Below, in pieces: positions 53,901-56,095 of a stretch of 64,000 nucleotides of DNA. The notes under the pieces were generated by a model. That model searched no databases. It had not been told where the DNA came from and was given only the letters and a program-made list of their open reading frames with translations. Position 1 is the stretch's first letter. Each line of letters starts with the position of its first letter. The stretch covers positions 10,941,542 to 11,005,541 of the forward strand of contig CM023534.1 of NCBI GenBank assembly GCA_013350335.1, written 5' to 3'. This DNA comes from Chimonanthus salicifolius (Eukaryota > Streptophyta > Magnoliopsida > Laurales > Calycanthaceae). The position numbers and the translations under genes were made by a program.

Positions 53901-54638
53901 AGAAATGTAAGGCAGTATCAATCAAGCTGGTTCGGAACCAAACAAGAGACCAAAAACAGCCCCAATAAAGATAATTGAAAGATTGACGGTAGAAGTTATT
54001 GGGAGAATGGGAATAATATCAAAGACTTAAATTGATGTGGTGAGAAAAGGAGGCAGTAAACTGTGGAGCTGCTGGAACCATGACTTTTTATAGGGTAGAG
54101 TGGCAATGCATAACTGACAAAATTGAACCCTGATGCTTTGATGAAGATGGTGATGAAGATGAATAATGTCCAAATTTAAGTAAATTCAATCCACACATCT
54201 CACCCAGACAGAAACCGCTGCTAAGAAACTCCAAACAGAACACTTGGTGGTGAAGATGGTCAACATACAACATTCCATTCATCACTAGTGGGTTCAAGTG
54301 TGAGCGTTTTAGTTCTTCTGTAATTAACTCAAAAATTTGTAATCCTCAAAAACCAACCACAACATGCAGCAGGTCGTTCAGTAACGGGAGAAAAACAGGA
54401 CTTCAGAGAGGAAGAGAAACTCGAGCCCGATATCTATTATATTGGCATCCATGTATCACTAATTCGGACTTCAGTGATCATGATCGTGATCATTATAACA
54501 ATAATTTTTCAAAAAGCGAATTCAGAAAGTACAGATTTTTGTTTCCTGATCACAGTAACCTATTCGATATGAAATCGAACAAAACAGATATCATTTGAAA
54601 CGGCAAAAGGAGGAGGTGCTTACGTGTGCCTCGAACAT
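1..54638 (-). CDS. VPS13: VPS13M1-like bridge-type lipid transfer protein, N-terminal quarter (26 exons, continues past base 1)
   Basis: Exons in transcription order: 54624-54638, 50492-50573, 44943-45046, 44224-44319, 44063-44110, 37530-37574, 33318-33421, 32804-32921, 26621-26722, 26270-26470, 25934-26091, 25192-25350, 24993-25085, 24530-24878, 24321-24434, 18215-18310, 17963-18030, 13413-13533, 13114-13335, 12778-13005, 12564-12673, 12302-12398, 7562-7660, 7218-7356 (or 7325), 3870-3938, <1-252. Spliced, they give about 1,086 codons. The product starts MFEAHVLHLLRKYLGEYV, the VPS13 chorein signature. It continues with the extended-chorein region (residues to about 205), VPS13 mid-region blocks, and a PH domain at about 838-943. 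VPS13 proteins form long hydrophobic grooves that move phospholipids between membranes at contact sites. The internal PH domain and the start sequence favour plant VPS13M1 over VPS13S, by comparison from memory. The C2, VAB/WD40-like and C-terminal parts are not in the window. Every junction keeps phase with GT-AG, except one GC-AG intron and one questionable acceptor. Confidence 0.93.
575..1128 (+). mobile_element. 5'-truncated LINE (L1-type), RNase H domain and 3' tail
   Basis: The frame 557-904 encodes a plant LINE RNase H segment: ESVGSMESNEAEL, IIESDSTNAISWASNRK, PPWRPV and NCVADFLAKAGV. About 200 bp of T-rich 3' UTR and a short A-run follow, ending at about 1128. It is the same family as the LINE at 20299-22003. 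It interrupts the start of a Copia LTR fragment that follows. Target duplication not identified. Confidence 0.8.
1129..1372 (+). mobile_element. Copia LTR fragment with primer-binding site
   Basis: The LTR remnant ends CATTTAACA at 1360 and is followed directly by TGGTATCAG (1361-1369), the initiator-Met tRNA primer site of plant LTR elements. It matches the minus-strand LTR at 14734-14994 over the block around CCTTGATTAGCTC. Some leader sequence follows, but no pol frame. Confidence 0.65.
1969..3572 (-). mobile_element. Solo LTR, Gypsy-type (1.6 kb)
   Basis: It begins TGATGG and ends CCGCATCA, flanked by the 5-bp direct repeat AAAAG (1964-1968 and 3573-3577). On the minus strand a TATA-like TTTATTTAAAGG and a downstream AATAAAA are spaced as in an LTR U3/R region. 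Its ends resemble the LTRs at 31241 and 38822 (TGATG...GCATCA). There is no internal domain or primer site, so this is a product of LTR-LTR recombination. Confidence 0.65.
3870..3938 (-). CDS. VPS13: VPS13 exon 25 (23-codon exon)
   Basis: A 69-nt exon beginning TGEGKHETMRETLILELLAG, bounded by TTTGCAG and a GTTGTT donor. It is phase 0 on both sides. It matches the family position where the ETKL..YGK segment is followed by an acidic stretch and LLASGGK. The introns on each side are about 3.3 and 3.6 kb. Confidence 0.82.
4296..4313 (+). repeat. Poly-C tract (C18)
   Basis: An uninterrupted run of 18 C inside intron 25-24 sequence, followed by A-rich and C-rich runs. Assembly length may be unreliable here. 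Confidence 0.9.
4590..4740 (+). mobile_element. Degenerate Copia LTR fragment
   Basis: This short stretch shares the order TGTAATTGATTTTTT, CTTGATTGGCTC, TATATATAATG, GAGAATTAATCCCTC with the LTRs at 1129-1360 and 14734-14994. No primer site or target duplication is recognisable. The rest of intron 24 (3939-7217) shows only AT-rich sequence and one dispersed repeat. Confidence 0.5.
5630..5935. repeat. Dispersed repeat related to the TIR element at 29965-30679
   Basis: It shares the block ATCCAATGGTGAAATTTATTGG ... GGATCCAATT (in parts) and the end motifs GGACATGTCCTCA / GGTCCTCAAAT with the element in intron 8. The ends are too diverged to fix borders. Confidence 0.45.
7218..7660 (-). CDS. 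VPS13: VPS13 exons 23-24 (end of PH domain and following linker)
   Basis: Exon 7562-7660 encodes ALESSNTLIIEF and EKSMWLKELTRTTYRAS, the last strand and C-terminal helix of the PH domain with its invariant Trp. Exon 24 ends ADLVLHGALLETKLLIYGK before donor GTAAGA. Its upstream boundary is ambiguous. The conventional acceptor before 7356 gives a 139-nt exon, out of frame by one. An internal AAG acceptor, giving a start at 7325, makes a 108-nt in-frame exon. See the finding on this exon. Confidence 0.85.
8000..8192 (-). mobile_element. tRNA-derived SINE
   Basis: On the minus strand it starts near 8192 with a tRNA-like head: A-box TAGCTCAATTGGTAG and B-box GGTTCGAGTCT. It ends in an A-rich tail (T-run at 8008-8032 on plus). 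The tRNA fold is not intact along its length, so it is a SINE and not a tRNA gene. It lies in VPS13 intron 22. Confidence 0.65.
8287..8760 (-). mobile_element. LINE RNase H fragment, degenerate
   Basis: The minus strand reads KFDVDGAARGNPGLNGIGGV near 8550-8640, then, after frame breaks, DAIAWALGKKRPPWRLLYVV (8287-8481). Both are LINE RNase H signatures. No 3' UTR or poly-A remains. Confidence 0.7.
8878..9868 (+). mobile_element. Solo LTR of a Ty1/Copia element (Tork/Tnt1-like)
   Basis: Terminal TGTTAG...CTAACA, with perfect 5-bp target duplication ATAAC (8873-8877 and 9869-9873). It contains TATAAAAG at about 9156. Near the 3' end the block CCGTGGATGTAAGCCAGG / GCCGAACCACGTT is the hallmark of Tork/Tnt1-type LTRs. 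ORFs inside (9100-9860) are shadows. It lies in VPS13 intron 22. Confidence 0.85.
9874..10348. other. Intron 22 remainder with CCTTGTGCCTAGG-type repeat
   Basis: AT-rich intron sequence. Around 10085-10175 is a stretch of repeated CGCACCTAG / GCGCCTTGTGCCTAGGG / TTTGGTGCC words, a common low-complexity palindromic plant repeat. Nothing coding seen. Confidence 0.4.
10349..12130 (-). mobile_element. 5'-truncated L1-type LINE (RT end, zf-RVT, RNase H, tail)
   Basis: On the minus strand, in order: the RT C-terminal region (11788-12130, CWRLGREREALW-like); the zf-RVT zinc-binding region (11274-11691: WKGLAPPRVQTFLWCALNGK, CSLCGSSEEDLDHLFVYC); RNase H (10590-11092: KFNVDRVLMGKPGPTGIGGV, NGVADFFAKFGLDN); and a 3' UTR with an A-tail at 10352-10366. 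Several stops and frameshifts show it is dead. It lies in VPS13 intron 22. Confidence 0.85.
12302..13533 (-). CDS. VPS13: VPS13 exons 18-22, including most of the PH domain
   Basis: Exons 13413-13533, 13114-13335, 12778-13005, 12564-12673 and 12302-12398. They encode LDIDFDAPKVRIPMKASGS, SRFYISGRDIAAFF, IDRCGMSVVVDQ, PSTRVSVEVPNLGVHFSPER and LSTDARILVWR. The PH fold then starts, with CFLVLSGLYLYVLDSEKS and GRQVFEVSPANVGGS. In characterised proteins PH domains bind phosphoinositides or proteins; the ligand here is not inferable. Intron 21 appears to use a GC donor. The introns here are 77-165 nt, typical compact plant introns. Confidence 0.92.
13474..13930 (-). repeat. Local duplication of VPS13 exon 18 and its acceptor
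   Basis: The sequence about 13474-13620 (part of exon 18, its AG acceptor and upstream intron) recurs in degraded form at about 13757-13930, with smaller partial copies between. The second copy keeps CTTTTAAG|GTTTA and a LD.DFDA.KVRI-like frame that meets a stop after 24 codons. Confidence 0.75.
14734..15200 (-). mobile_element. 3' end of a Copia element: RNase H C-terminus, polypurine tract, LTR
   Basis: The minus strand encodes KHIEIDCHFLRHHVSSGNIV (Copia RNase H C-terminus), then GAGGGGGAGTG (polypurine tract, about 14996-15006). An LTR follows (14994 down to 14734), TGTAGGAT...TATAACA. The 5' part is missing. The LTR matches the fragment at 1129-1360. Confidence 0.75.
15229..15300 (+). 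repeat. 36-bp tandem duplication
   Basis: Two adjacent copies of a unit containing TGAACTACTTTTGCTAATC, at the join between the Copia fragment and the next LINE. Confidence 0.85.
15340..16397 (+). mobile_element. 5'-truncated L1-type LINE, interrupted by another LINE tail
   Basis: It shows WSVWNERNSRIF at about 15405, then RNase H (15587-15817: KFNVDGVTRGKPALSGIGRV, DSNEVELLAI). Coding resumes after the insertion (16007-16190: EGDSANVIKW, MSINEVADFFAKN). An A-tail is near 16390. It is degenerate. It lies in VPS13 intron 17. Confidence 0.8.
15818..15994 (-). mobile_element. LINE 3' end nested inside the LINE RNase H domain
   Basis: A 177-bp insertion with T-rich left end (tail of a minus-strand element) and a right end encoding DEMARQGLWSS on the minus strand. 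It is flanked by the 12-bp target duplication AACTTAATTATT (15806-15817 and 15995-16006). Confidence 0.88.
16398..17340. other. AT-rich intron 17 sequence
   Basis: Very AT-rich with two loosely repeated blocks (about 16430-16500 and 16540-16640, sharing AAATAAAAT.TTATAT.TTATT). No gene or clear element. ORFs here are artefacts of low complexity. Confidence 0.5.
17345..17535 (+). repeat. Degenerate GGAC-rich minisatellite
   Basis: About a dozen spaced words of the type GGACRGTTCTGG/GGACGG in an otherwise AT-rich intron. Just downstream, ATATATAGGCTC and a duplicated GTGGTTTTATCAT word occur, so it could be part of an old LTR U3. Confidence 0.6.
17963..18310 (-). CDS. VPS13: VPS13 exons 16-17
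   Basis: Exon 18215-18310 encodes 32 codons including RFLEFVKRSNAVSPTVALET. Exon 17963-18030 encodes 22 codons beginning MKIEKVTRRAQEQFQIVLEE, ending in a split Arg codon completed by exon 18. The 184-nt intron between them is GT-AG. Introns of about 6.0 kb upstream and 4.4 kb downstream isolate the pair. Confidence 0.9.
20045..20298 (+). repeat. Left copy of the long duplication flanking a LINE
   Basis: 254 bp that recurs almost identically at 22004-22270. Both share the start AGAGAAAATGAAGTAG and the end GTTCCACCAACCCT. The repeat is non-coding intron 15 sequence. Confidence 0.92.
20299..22003 (+). mobile_element. 5'-truncated L1-type LINE (1.7 kb)
   Basis: In order: the RT C-terminal part (20301-20603, GNGLRVMFWKDIWVGESPLM); the zf-RVT region (20634-21092, WNNKIPPRIQFFVWTALKKR and CTLCEVEEESVDHLFCTCRF); then RNase H with a 123-bp internal duplication and stops; a T-rich 3' UTR; and an A-tail at about 21996-22003. 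It lies in VPS13 intron 15 in the opposite orientation to the gene. Confidence 0.88.
21360..21605 (+). repeat. 123-bp tandem duplication within the LINE RNase H domain
   Basis: Units 21360-21482 and 21483-21605, both beginning AATCAATAGGGTCAATGG. The period equals 41 codons, so frame is kept, but a stop sits at the junction. Confidence 0.9.
22004..22270 (+). repeat. Right copy of the long duplication flanking a LINE
   Basis: 267 bp matching 20045-20298, with a few substitutions and two small insertions. It starts directly after the LINE A-tail. Confidence 0.92.
22980..23420. repeat. Dispersed repeat, first copy
   Basis: It shares a run of words with 38010-38470 (TTTTTGAATTCTA, CAATCTAC, TACCTYCTAC.TGT, ATCTTTCAA, GGCATCCCCTCATCTT-like). 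The element type was not recognised. A 37-bp tandem duplication lies just upstream near 22854-22927. Confidence 0.45.
23583..23947 (-). mobile_element. LINE 3' fragment (RNase H C-terminus and UTR)
   Basis: The minus strand reads SVNAINLARARKFPPWRLIL, then NGVVDVLAKLGVDRDE (23717-23947). A 3' UTR and a T-run at 23583-23600 follow. The remainder of intron 15 up to 24320 shows no feature. Confidence 0.75.
24321..26722 (-). CDS. VPS13: VPS13 exons 9-15 (compact exon cluster)
   Basis: Exons 26621-26722, 26270-26470, 25934-26091, 25192-25350, 24993-25085, 24530-24878 and 24321-24434. Together they cover residues about 205-596. Landmarks are WKDL-type PWRLDKKWEDLSPLEWIE, LLSPINGVLKYHRLGKQE, HLRPMVPVSEDPSLWWRF, CQLRRRYIQLYANSLQQL, and CDVSLRFYGLSAPEGSL followed by DWRLSATIAPCH. 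This is the VPS13 N-terminal repeat region that walls the lipid groove. Introns are short (95-178 nt), except 583 nt between exons 11 and 12, which carries a SINE. All phases agree and residue counts match exon lengths. Confidence 0.94.
25574..25769 (+). mobile_element. tRNA-derived SINE (Au-like) in VPS13 intron 11
   Basis: The head has an A-box-like GGTTGGAACGATAGCC and the B-box region GAGTTCAATTCCC. The body shares ACCCGGTGTGTGT and CTTGTACATG..CCAAGGA with the SINEs at 34784 and 45302. It ends in an A-rich tail. A 16-bp target duplication AACAACTAGTCT[A/G]ATA is at 25558-25573 and 25770-25785. Confidence 0.85.
26955..27385 (-). mobile_element. LINE 1 of a nested pair, 3' part
   Basis: The minus strand carries an RNase H segment (KGIRRLSSLNMRDACIFGDP, frameshifted to ISRTCDNLADSVAR), a 3' UTR and tail near 26965. 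Its 5' continuation is 28249-28370 (FFDDSHNQEKGWYCGVVIDD). The two parts are split by LINE 2. Confidence 0.75.
27386..28248 (-). mobile_element. LINE 2 inserted into LINE 1
   Basis: A 5'-truncated LINE with ERNSRIFEHVSKEV, FYLSWDGWLRDNLK, RFNIDGAARQTRAS, ELIIEGDSVNAIRW and a 3' T-run at 27390-27398. It is flanked by the 12-bp target duplication AGGATTT[T/A]TCTG (27374-27385 and 28249-28260), which lies inside the RNase H frame of LINE 1. Confidence 0.85.
28371..29628. other. Intron 8 sequence without recognised feature
   Basis: AT-rich intron sequence; no coding frame above background and no terminal repeats recognised. Confidence 0.5.
29629..29673 (+). repeat. (AG)n microsatellite
   Basis: About 22 uninterrupted AG units in VPS13 intron 8. 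Confidence 0.97.
29933..29962 (+). repeat. (AT)n microsatellite
   Basis: About 15 AT units directly next to the left end of a TIR element. It may supply or mask the target duplication. Confidence 0.95.
29965..30679. mobile_element. Non-autonomous TIR DNA element, split by a LINE
   Basis: Left end AGGATCACCTAGGGACAC; the right end, read in reverse, is AGGATCATCTAGGGACATG. The inverted similarity extends about 40 bp. There is no transposase. A LINE 3' fragment occupies about 30133-30475. Both flanks are TA-rich, so the duplication size is unclear. Confidence 0.6.
30133..30475 (-). mobile_element. LINE 3' tail fragment
   Basis: A T-run then GAAATGGTAAACTTCATTAAC, the standard 3' end of the local LINE families in minus orientation, with no intact domain. 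It lies within the TIR element. Confidence 0.6.
31241..32399 (-). mobile_element. Solo LTR, same family as the Gypsy element at 38822
   Basis: It begins TGATGTAGGACAGGGGATAG and ends CCGCATCA. The 5-bp target duplication AATCC is at 31236-31240 and 32400-32404. The minus strand has TATAAATACTCC about 160 bp from the end. The first 250 bp align with the LTRs at 38822 and 41685. The GC-rich ORFs inside (31705-32184) are LTR sequence, not genes. Confidence 0.88.
32575..32719 (+). mobile_element. tRNA-related SINE, probably 5'-truncated
   Basis: It contains the B-box GGTTCGAACCC, then a GC-rich body with CACCCGTGGGGGTTTTACGG and a 13-A tail. It differs from the Au-like SINEs. It lies about 85 bp 3' of exon 8 in intron 8. 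Confidence 0.6.
32804..33421 (-). CDS. VPS13: VPS13 exons 7-8 (extended chorein, GNSWLG block)
   Basis: Exons 33318-33421 and 32804-32921. The first encodes GNSWLGSLIGTIIGNLKIS and the very conserved NVHIRYEDS. The second encodes NPGHPF followed by the TLAKLAAVTMDEQGNE block. The split codon AG|T gives Ser at the junction. This is the most diagnostic VPS13 region in the window. Confidence 0.94.
33422..34034. other. Intron 6, first part: no feature seen
   Basis: AT-rich with poly-A and poly-T tracts (33483-33494, 33919-33931); nothing coding. Confidence 0.5.
34040..34250 (-). mobile_element. LINE 3' tail fragment
   Basis: TTTTTTAGCAGTAACAAGAG then AAATTTATTAAGATAGG on the plus strand, the same 3'-end pattern (minus orientation) as at 23583 and 27390. 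No coding remains. Confidence 0.5.
34690..35950 (+). mobile_element. L1-type LINE fragment carrying a nested SINE
   Basis: zf-RVT motif LCVLCDEEVETTNHLF is split by a SINE (34784-35014). RNase H then follows at 35293-35820 (KFNVDGSAMGETGTG; NVEGDSANAIAWACRRRKPP; RSAKGVANFLPKVGVD) and a 3' UTR ends near 35945. Stops and frameshifts are present. It lies in VPS13 intron 6. Confidence 0.8.
34784..35014 (-). mobile_element. Au-like SINE nested in the LINE zinc-binding domain
   Basis: The minus strand has a tRNA-like head (GGTTGGCCTGACGGTCAAG, then GAGTTCGATTC) and a (TAAA)n-type tail. The 16-bp target duplication TACAAATCATTTATTT is at 34768-34783 and 35015-35030. It is about 85% similar by eye to the SINE at 45302. 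Confidence 0.9.
36125..36553. mobile_element. Stowaway-type MITE (429 bp)
   Basis: It starts CTCCCTCTGTTCCAAAATAC and ends with the inverted copy GTATTTTGGGATAGAAGGAG. TA target duplications are at 36123-36124 and 36554-36555. A second partial TIR copy (CAAATTACTTGTCCTA) lies just inside. There is no transposase. Confidence 0.9.
37530..37574 (-). CDS. VPS13: VPS13 exon 6 (15-codon micro-exon)
   Basis: A 45-nt exon encoding EAESATLEAKSKRVK, the charged linker after the chorein core. The acceptor is ACAG and the donor GTAGG. It is bordered by introns of 6.5 kb (Gypsy element and TRIM) and 4.1 kb (LINE, SINE, MITE). It is supported by in-frame joining to both neighbours and by similarity to the family linker before GNSWLG. 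Confidence 0.85.
37575..38821. other. Intron 5, part between exon 6 and the Gypsy element
   Basis: AT-rich. 38010-38470 is a second copy of the unassigned dispersed repeat at 22980-23420. No coding frame. Confidence 0.5.
38822..42491 (-). mobile_element. Complete gag-only Gypsy-type LTR retrotransposon
   Basis: 3' LTR 38822-39668 (847 bp) and 5' LTR 41685-42491 (807 bp), with ends TGATGC/TGATAC...CATCA. Perfect target duplication CTTCC at 38817-38821 and 42492-42496. The primer site GGTATCAGAGC (minus) is at 41670-41681. The polypurine tract GATGGGGAGAT is at 39669-39679. The 2.0-kb interior holds a gag frame and a CCHC knuckle, with no protease, RT or integrase. It is non-autonomous and must have used enzymes from a relative. 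The LTRs differ by scattered changes and an indel of about 50 bp, so it is not recent. It lies in VPS13 intron 5. Confidence 0.93.
40017..41522 (-). pseudogene. gag-like coding region of the gag-only element
   Basis: 41043-41522 encodes the start (MPTRSGREYQPNMDLTLF), a coiled-coil-like stretch, an RG-rich patch (about residues 65-80), and VKVEAPSFDGRLDPKAFIDW, the plant Gypsy gag signature. Further frames carry LERYLTPNPVK and a CCHC zinc knuckle (CYNCHGYGHFAHEC, about 40585-40635). An acidic C-terminal extension ends at 40017. Frame breaks lie between the blocks. Normal gag binds RNA and forms particles. Confidence 0.75.
42497..43010. other. Intron 5 sequence between the Gypsy element and the TRIM
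   Basis: Non-coding AT-rich sequence; no element recognised. Confidence 0.5.
43016..43564 (-). mobile_element. TRIM (terminal-repeat retrotransposon in miniature)
   Basis: LTRs 43016-43224 and 43369-43564 share the terminal TGTAACACCCC (minus strand) and the body with GGGCCCAAAG, GAGGCCTTTT and TATATTTAA. The target duplication TCTAG is at 43011-43015 and 43565-43569. The primer site TGGTATCAGAGC (minus) is at 43355-43366. A G-rich polypurine tract (C17-18 on plus) is at about 43229-43247. The interior is only 144 bp, with no coding capacity. It lies in VPS13 intron 5. Confidence 0.93.
44063..45046 (-). CDS. VPS13: VPS13 exons 3-5 (chorein domain core)
   Basis: Exons 44943-45046, 44224-44319 and 44063-44110. 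They encode GDVVLKDLQLKAEALNSLNL, VPWKSLGKEPVIVLIDRVFV and EEDREKIFEAKLQQIE, a contiguous chorein block with the usual short introns between (623 and 113 nt). All three splice phases agree. This end of the protein forms the ER-anchored mouth of the lipid channel in characterised VPS13 proteins (family knowledge). Confidence 0.92.
45302..45522 (-). mobile_element. Au-like SINE in VPS13 intron 2
   Basis: tRNA-like head on the minus strand near 45515 and B-box GAGTTCGATTC. It is flanked by a 17-bp target duplication TTTTCATCCCTAATTAT (45285-45301 and 45523-45539). A further partial copy of the target sits at 45237-45252, so the site lies in a small local repeat. Confidence 0.92.
45965..46160 (-). 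mobile_element. LINE 3' tail fragment
   Basis: T-run, then GAAAAGGTAACACTGAATTT, the 3'-end pattern of the local LINEs in minus orientation. No domain. Confidence 0.5.
46165..46790 (+). mobile_element. LINE 3' fragment with nested SINE
   Basis: LFATVWSLWWERNNRVLRNQ (46211-46408) is the end of a LINE zf-RVT region. No RNase H follows. The 3' UTR continues past the SINE to an A-tail at about 46773-46785. Confidence 0.7.
46439..46624 (-). mobile_element. tRNA-derived SINE inside the LINE 3' UTR
   Basis: Minus-strand head with A-box TAGCTCAGTTGAA and B-box-like GGTTTAACTCT. The tail side is the T-rich run at 46441-46460. A target duplication of about 11 bp, ATGGCATTTCT, is at 46428-46438 and 46625-46635. 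Confidence 0.8.
46800..47555. other. Intron 2 sequence, possible old LINE RT remnant
   Basis: The minus strand has short open stretches (e.g. VGPFVADVSNIVVEDLKGAK) but no motif I can assign. Nothing else seen. Confidence 0.3.
47560..49690 (+). repeat. Tandem segmental duplication containing a LINE RNase H fragment
   Basis: Unit 1 starts at about 47560, is interrupted by a minus-strand LINE (47659-48697), and resumes to about 49165. Unit 2 is about 49175-49690. Both hold the same RNase H piece (NAIAWASSRRKPPWRLLVVA type), the same 3' UTR and the same 180 bp of unrelated downstream intron DNA (GGGGCATATAATCAAA...). Confidence 0.8.
47659..48697 (-). mobile_element. L1-type LINE inserted in duplication unit 1
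   Basis: The minus strand has a zf-RVT region (CPLCLSDAKS..., VNHLLLHCWFF; 48332-48658) with a 24-bp tandem duplication inside the zinc motif. A piece of RNase H (VGLLKLNFDGNFML) and a 3' T-run at about 47666-47673 follow. Target duplication TGGAGG[T/C]TTCTT is at 47647-47658 and 48698-48709. Confidence 0.85.
50492..50573 (-). CDS. VPS13: VPS13 exon 2 (chorein N-terminal helix)
   Basis: The exon encodes 27 codons plus one base and ends ..STEALRISVWK, the start of the chorein domain. The acceptor is TGCAG and the donor GTTTGT. The phase-1 end joins the phase-1 start of exon 3 to give WKGDVVLKDL. It is isolated between introns of about 4.05 and 5.4 kb. Confidence 0.9.
50985..51690 (+). mobile_element. 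L1-type LINE reverse-transcriptase fragment
   Basis: GSRKGDPLSSFLFTIVGEGL at about 50998-51060 is RT motif 4. Then AILECFEMVSNIKINLRKS and, after breaks, LGGKFTLIKATLSNL. Numerous frame disruptions. It lies in VPS13 intron 1. Confidence 0.75.
51785..52105 (-). mobile_element. LINE RNase H 3' fragment
   Basis: The minus strand encodes FDVSFVQVSRITNGVTNFF, like the C-terminus of the LINE at 10349-12130, followed by a 3' UTR toward 51785. Confidence 0.6.
52740..53882 (+). mobile_element. RTE-clade LINE, 5'-truncated
   Basis: RT motifs: FIGLEKTYDRIPRKLI (52815), then QDMYEGATTNVRTVYGETTE, GIHRGSALSPYLF (shifted frame, about 52985) and YCMLFADDIVLISEM (53073). The thumb region follows (LWRKKLESNGLKISKTKTEY). 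The 3' part has RTE words (RLRWFGH-like, RRGRGRP-like) and ends in a GTTGTT/GATGAT microsatellite, typical of RTE 3' ends. An internal stop and frameshifts are present. It lies in VPS13 intron 1. Confidence 0.82.
54624..54638 (-). CDS. VPS13: VPS13 exon 1 (start codon, 5 codons)
   Basis: This tiny first coding exon encodes MFEAH and is followed by the donor GTAAGC. It is too short to be found by ORF length. I chose it because the next conserved exon (50492-50573) begins VLHLLRKYLGEY, which needs exactly MFEAH before it to match the family N-terminus. The start lies in a TATA-containing promoter context about 200 bp downstream of TATATATAA. The first intron is about 4.05 kb and holds LINE and RTE remnants. 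Confidence 0.88.
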
Positions 54639-54677
54639 GGCGAAGAATTGAAGAAGGACGCTTCGATGATCTTTTTT

Positions 54678-54809
54678 TCAAGTTGCGGGGAACAGGAAAA
54701 AATTGAACATGTTGGAAAGGGAAGGCGTTTGGACGGCCACGAAATGAGAAGCGGACGCGTAGAAGAAGCGAGAAATGAGATTCCGGGAATTCGTTTTCCC
54801 CAACAACAT
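54678..54809 (-). other. Possible upstream ORF in the VPS13 leader
   Basis: An ATG at 54809 opens a 43-codon reading frame (MLLGKTNSRN...) ending in TGA at 54678-54680, 39 bases before the VPS13 ATG. It lies in the leader only if transcription starts at or upstream of 54809, which is borderline given the TATA position. Confidence 0.3.
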
Positions 54810-54835
54810 GAAACTGGCAAGTGTTTCTGCCCTGA

Positions 54836-54844
54836 TTATATATA
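54836..54844 (-). promoter_or_regulatory. Candidate TATA box of VPS13
   Basis: TATATATAA on the minus strand, about 200 bp upstream of the start codon. The predicted transcription start is about 25-35 bp further on, near 54805-54815. The sequence between here and the ATG is locally richer in C and T, as in plant 5' leaders. No transcript evidence is available. Confidence 0.45.
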
Positions 54845-55920
54845 CATATGGGTCGGATCGGGTCGTACAGATGTTTTCTATAATTTTTTGGATTTTTTTC
54901 CATATTTTTTAAAATATTATAAAATTCTCGTTTTCCTAACTTCAAAATCACATTTAAACATTTATGCACGGAATAATGATAAAAATACATACAAATGAAA
55001 TCTAGGATTTTCTTTATTTTTTATTTTTTTAGAATTTTTGCAAAAAAAAAAAAATTGAAGGAGAAAGAAATGCATACATAGTGCTCCAATAGAGGAATAG
55101 GGACGCACTATATCGGCACACTGAATTTTTTTATCTCAACTCTAAGACAATAATCAAAAGTCTTTACTAGTTTTTACTAGAGATTTTGATTTTAAATGTG
55201 TTTAGCAGCTGGTAAATCTTATATTGAAAATTATAAATTTAAGTGATTGGAAAAAAAAATATCAGCCCATTTAAAAATCTTGTTTGGCTGTTGTTGGAGG
55301 ATGGGAGAGATTGATTATTGGAGTGGAAAATTTTGTAAAGATTATATGAGTTTTTTTAACTGACTATTGAAATTTAAGAGATGAAAAATCTACTTGTTGT
55401 ACAATTGTCCAATACTTAGATTGAAAATCTTTTGATTTTATGAAAATGAAGATGGAGAATTACCAAATTCATGCCAAATGGTAGAATTAATAAATATATA
55501 AAAATAACTAAAGTTAAAACTATTATTTATATTTTATTTGTGGATCAATAGTGGGAAAAATCAACTCCCTTGTTGTATAGAGAGTTGAAAGACAAAACTC
55601 CTCTTAGATTTTGCCTACTGAATAAGAGGTGCCTCCAGCATAAATAGCAGCAAGCAATAATAGTAATAACAGTATTGAATGGTAATAATGAGATCGCAAG
55701 TACACAGGGTCTTAGATTGATCAATGAAAACGTATAAGATTCACTAGTGATTATTTGAACATTCATTGTGTTCTTTCTCGAAAAATGCAATATCTCAATC
55801 TATCATTTATCAGGTTGTTATTGACGTTAAACATGAGTAAATAATTAAAATAATATAAATTTAAAAAGTAGAAAATTATAAAATTTAAAGTTATAGGAAA
55901 AAATTAAAATTAAAATCATT

Positions 55921-56095
55921 TTTACGACCAAGGTCCCTCTTAAAATACCTGACAAATCTTTTGAACATGTGCAAGTCTTCCTATCCTCATTAACCAGGGT
56001 AAATTTATGAGGAGTAACCGTTTAAAGTAGAGTGAAAATAGAACTCAGTACTCCCGTGTCCTGCCCATCACTCCAACTTCTTCAACTAAAATGTT
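55921..56095 (-). mobile_element. Degenerate Au-like SINE
   Basis: It shares ACCAAGGTC, GAACATGTGCAAG, CCTATCC and the B-box area with the SINEs at 34784 and 45302, but is much more diverged. Confidence 0.5.
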
